NCBI GenBank assembly: GCA_947455195.1
Contig: CANGMI010000009.1
Coordinates: 233,113-297,112 of the forward strand
DNA from: Pseudomonadota bacterium
GTDB lineage: Bacteria; Pseudomonadota; Gammaproteobacteria; Burkholderiales; SG8-39
DNA length: 64,000 nt
Reading direction: 5' to 3'
The position numbers and the translations under genes are program-made. The notes beneath the pieces are model-generated. The model ran no database searches. It saw only the letters and a list, made by a program, of their open reading frames with translations, and had not been told where the DNA came from. Shown piece after piece: positions 61,514 to 64,000 of this stretch. The stretch's first letter is position 1. Each line of letters starts with the position of its first letter.

Positions 61514-63613
61514 ATGAACCTCGTCAACCAAGCCGCAGAAGCACTGAAATCGGGGGCCGCACGCATTGCTGCGGCGCTCGCCTCAGCCTCGGCTGGGGTC
61601 GCAACCTCGATGCAGGACATGCCCGCACGAATCGCTGCTGCGGCATCAGCAACAACCGCCAACCTGCAGGCGCTCAACACCGCAGTGGCTGCAGTGCCAC
61701 CGCTGGTCGAGCCCCCCGTCATCGTTGGAGACCTGCTCCAGACCGTCAAGCCGGCTCTGGCGACGCTCAAGGAACACACGACAACAGCGGCACAGGTGCC
61801 AGCAACGATGGCGACACAGGGGGCCGATCTGACGCCCCTGCTGGCAGAGGTGAATACACTGGTCGCCGGAGCCCCAGCCATCGCAGCGCAACTGGGCAGC
61901 CTCGTGCCCAACCTGGAGGCGCCCCTTGCGGTCAAGAAAGGGCATCGTGCCGACCTGCGTGCCATCGCCGCTGATGCAACCACAGCCATTGCGCGTATCG
62001 AGGCTTACGGCGCGCAACTGCGCACCGCGGCAGTCGCAAGCGCTGATGTTGCCACGCTCGTCGCCATGCGGGACGGCGCGAGCGCGGACATCAGCGCAAC
62101 CCGACAGAGAACCAGCTCAAGTCTGGCGGAAGCTCGCTCGAAGTTCCTTGCCGCGAGCGACGAGATCGCCGCTGCGCTGGCACAGGCCCTCGCCGCCATC
62201 GATCCGCAACTGGCCCAGTCGATAGCGCCGCTCCAGGAGATCGCCGCCAAGCTGCAAGCGGCCCAGACCAATCTGGCCGCACAATCGAAGTCCACGAGCG
62301 AGCAATTCAACGCGTCAGCTTCAGCCGTCGATGCTGCGGCGAAGGCCGCTGCCCCCCCCGTCCTTGCAGCCGAAAGTCGCCTCGCAGCCACTTCGGCGAA
62401 GATCGACGCAGCAGCCGTGCAGATCGAGGCACTCGGCAAGAAGGCGCTGGCACCCATTGATGAGGTCGATGCAAGCGCGAAGGCCTGTGTCGCTGCCATC
62501 AACAACGCGCTCGGCTCCGTCAAGGCGGAATTCGACAAGGTCACGGAGTCGCTCGCCGGCATTGACGCGCAGGCCAATGCGGCAAAAGCTTCGCTGACGG
62601 CGCTGCCCGACAACTTTGCCTCGGTAGGCACACAGATCGAGGCAGCCAAGGCAGCGATCGCAGCCATCCAGGCCGGGATTCCCGCCTTTGTCACTCAATC
62701 CACGAACGCGCTCACTCAAGCCAGTGCAGAACTCGATCAGGCCAGTGTCCTTTGCGACAATGCGATCGCGATCTGCACGAAGTACATGATGCAGGCGCCG
62801 CTCCTGATTCCCGCCCGGTTATTGTTCCTGGGCGTGAAAACCATGATCCCGGGCATCAAGATCCTCATCAAGGGTGCCGGCACTGCGGTAACGGCCGCCG
62901 GCAAGGCGGCCGATGCCTGCCTCACGACGGCGATCGGTGCCGTCGGCGCCCTGCAACCCGTCATGCTCAAGGTCATCGATGCGATCAAGAGCGCGATTGC
63001 CCCCCTGATAGCGCTGATCACAGGCTTTCAGCAGACTCTGGCAGCGGGGATCACCCAACTGAAAGCGGTCGTCGACAAACTGGTCACATCGGTAGCTGCT
63101 ACGCATGCTCCCCTCGACGCACTGATCGTGCGACTCAAGACGACGGCCAGCACGCACATGACGAAGGTACCCCCACAGACCGTGCTCGACACGACTCGCC
63201 AGAAGCTTGCCGCAGTGGATACAGGAACCATCCAGCCGCTGAAGAATCTGACCTCACCGGGAGATGGCACTGTCACCGAATCGATCAATGAGTCTCGCGA
63301 TGGCATCGCAAAGGCAGCAGAGGAACTCGGTGCGACGTTGACTGCGCTATCCGCCCGAGTCAGCGGCATTACGACCGTCGCCACACAGTCAGCTGACGCA
63401 CTCAAGGGTCTCCTGACACAAGCGCAAGGCATGCAGTCGAGCTTGAAAGCGCAAGGGGAAGCTCAAGGCCAGACCCTCGCAGGGCACATCACGGCACTGC
63501 TCGACGGCGCTGACGCGCAAGTCATTGCGCTCTTCGAGGCCGCCAGGTCCACCATCGGTGGTGACGCAGCAGCAAGCGCTTCTGCGTCTGACGGAGCTGC
63601 CAGTGGCAACTGA
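61514..63613 (+). CDS. Large alanine-rich helical protein with a central hydrophobic segment, 699 residues
   Basis: I do not recognise a family. Residues 1-425 are almost entirely Ala/Ser/Gln/Leu-rich helix with heptad-like spacing. Residues about 428-520 are hydrophobic and glycine-spaced (L-L-I-P-A-R-L-L-F-L-G, G-I-K-I-L-I-K-G-A-G, I-A-P-L-I-A-L-I-T-G). Residues 520-690 return to polar helix. There is no signal peptide. The start at 61514 lacks a clear ribosome site. This helix-hydrophobic-helix plan recalls ClyA/Hbl-type alpha-helical pore formers, and the position beside tssB suggests a secreted cargo; both are hypotheses. A structural or tape-measure-like role is an alternative. Confidence 0.78.
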   Translation: MNLVNQAAEALKSGAARIAAALASASAGVATSMQDMPARIAAAASATTANLQALNTAVAAVPPLVEPPVIVGDLLQTVKPALATLKEHTTTAAQVPATMATQGADLTPLLAEVNTLVAGAPAIAAQLGSLVPNLEAPLAVKKGHRADLRAIAADATTAIARIEAYGAQLRTAAVASADVATLVAMRDGASADISATRQRTSSSLAEARSKFLAASDEIAAALAQALAAIDPQLAQSIAPLQEIAAKLQAAQTNLAAQSKSTSEQFNASASAVDAAAKAAAPPVLAAESRLAATSAKIDAAAVQIEALGKKALAPIDEVDASAKACVAAINNALGSVKAEFDKVTESLAGIDAQANAAKASLTALPDNFASVGTQIEAAKAAIAAIQAGIPAFVTQSTNALTQASAELDQASVLCDNAIAICTKYMMQAPLLIPARLLFLGVKTMIPGIKILIKGAGTAVTAAGKAADACLTTAIGAVGALQPVMLKVIDAIKSAIAPLIALITGFQQTLAAGITQLKAVVDKLVTSVAATHAPLDALIVRLKTTASTHMTKVPPQTVLDTTRQKLAAVDTGTIQPLKNLTSPGDGTVTESINESRDGIAKAAEELGATLTALSARVSGITTVATQSADALKGLLTQAQGMQSSLKAQGEAQGQTLAGHITALLDGADAQVIALFEAARSTIGGDAAASASASDGAASGN

Positions 63614-64000
63614 GGCGCTTGATGCAAACCTTCAGGCGGCAAGCAGCAGCCTCTCCAGCCTCGGGCTTCCGCTCGGGAGTACTCTCGACGAATCGCTGGG
63701 CACCATTCAGTCCGACGCAGACAGCCTCTCGACGCTGCTGACCGGCAAGTCCGCGGCCCCTGCCGCAGCCGCACCGGAAGCGGCAGCCGATGGTGCCGCC
63801 ACCGAAGGCGAATCGACAGCAGACCCGGAATCCGGGAGTGCGCCCTCGGATGAGGCGGCAGCCGAGGAATCGGCCACGGATGATGCCGGTGCGGATGAGG
63901 CAGCGGCCGAGGAATCGGCCACGGACGATGCCAGTCCGGATGAGGCAGCGGCCGAGGAATCGGCCACGGACGATGCCAGTCCGGATGAGGCAGCGGCCGA
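63603..64000 (+). CDS. Acidic repeat protein, N-terminal part
   Basis: It starts at a GTG (63603) six bases after GGAG, overlapping the previous gene by 11 bases; a GTG at 63558 is an alternative. A short helical section (A-T-E-A-L-D-A-N-L-Q-A-A-S-S-S-L) is followed by an Ala/Pro stretch and then tandem 15-residue acidic repeats rich in Glu, Asp and Ala. It is open to the right edge, so its C terminus and function are unseen. Close coupling to the 699-residue gene suggests a shared role. Confidence 0.68.
   Translation, partial: MATEALDANLQAASSSLSSLGLPLGSTLDESLGTIQSDADSLSTLLTGKSAAPAAAAPEAAADGAATEGESTADPESGSAPSDEAAAEESATDDAGADEAAAEESATDDASPDEAAAEESATDDASPDEAAA
63849..64000 (+). repeat. 45-base tandem repeats encoding acidic 15-residue units
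   Basis: Three complete units (63849-63893, 63894-63938, 63939-63983) and the first 17 bases of a fourth are visible; the second and third are identical. Each encodes D-E-A-A-A-E-E-S-A-T-D-D-A-x-x, with G-A or S-P at the end. The array continues beyond the window. Exact copies suggest recent expansion and possible length variation. Confidence 0.92.

Noticed and set aside
60808..61989. 393-codon minus-strand open frame opposite the two unknown genes
   Set aside because: Ala/Arg/Ser-rich with no motif and no ribosome site; the plus-strand frames are longer together, continuous and operon-like.
63707..63967. Minus-strand Ala/Ser repeat open frame at the right edge
   Set aside because: It is the complement of the acidic repeats encoded on the plus strand, which have a start with a ribosome site and overlap the upstream gene.
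1..64000. CRISPR arrays, tRNA/rRNA genes, insertion sequences or prophage ends
   Set aside because: No regularly spaced direct repeats, cloverleaf sequences, transposases or integrases were seen; the T6SS genes are phage-like only in their known homology.

Overview
The window is GC-rich, densely packed with genes, and looks like a chromosomal segment of a betaproteobacterium, probably of the order Burkholderiales. The evidence is the recG-ubiA pairing, the number of orphan tripartite-tricarboxylate (Bug) receptors, the fused membrane/spermidine-synthase protein and a complete 13-component type VI secretion system. The genus cannot be told from the sequence alone. I saw no tRNA, rRNA, CRISPR array or insertion sequence. 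No gap between genes exceeds 300 bases; the largest are 60521-60816, 12649-12899 and 23472-23722.

Layout. 1-2587 (minus): the start of an exopolysaccharide export operon (SLBB export protein, outer-membrane barrel, chain-length regulator cut by the left edge). 2649-8216 (minus): recG, ubiA, an SDR-fold protein without catalytic residues, and ubiD. 8279-10339 (plus): fused membrane/spermidine synthase. 10363-26244: a catabolic and transport region built around a nine-gene plus-strand operon (livHMGF, SDR, alpha/beta hydrolase, luciferase-type monooxygenase, MDR dehydrogenase, Bug receptor). Its periplasmic receptor livK is divergent and followed by a second monooxygenase. A third monooxygenase, a DMT exporter, a VOC protein, an FAH-family hydrolase and another Bug receptor follow. 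26276-29923 (minus): a cyanate operon (receptor, permease, ATPase, cyanase), preceded by what looks like an NtrC site and a sigma-54 promoter. 30118-34383: a sulfatase, two divergent Bug receptors and an isocitrate-lyase/PEP-mutase family enzyme. 34395-40379 (minus): a lytic transglycosylase, an SGNH hydrolase/acyltransferase pair and a phosphatase-flavoprotein fusion.

40497-60520 (minus) is one continuous T6SS cluster in transcription order tssB, tssC, hcp, tssE, tssF, tssG, clpV, vgrG, a MORN-repeat protein, a PAAR-like DUF4280 protein, a 90-residue membrane protein, tssJ, tssK, tssL, tssM, tssA. All thirteen core parts are present, but not the FHA/PpkA/PppA phosphorylation module. Divergent from tssB (60817 to the right edge, plus) are three unrecognised genes: a 215-residue protein, a 699-residue alanine-rich helical protein with a central hydrophobic, glycine-spaced segment, and an acidic protein with 15-residue tandem repeats that runs off the window. 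These three are the best candidates for an undescribed system, perhaps T6SS cargo or an alpha-helical membrane-active complex.

No gene in the window encodes a recognisable transcription factor, so control of the liv, cyanate and T6SS operons must come from elsewhere.
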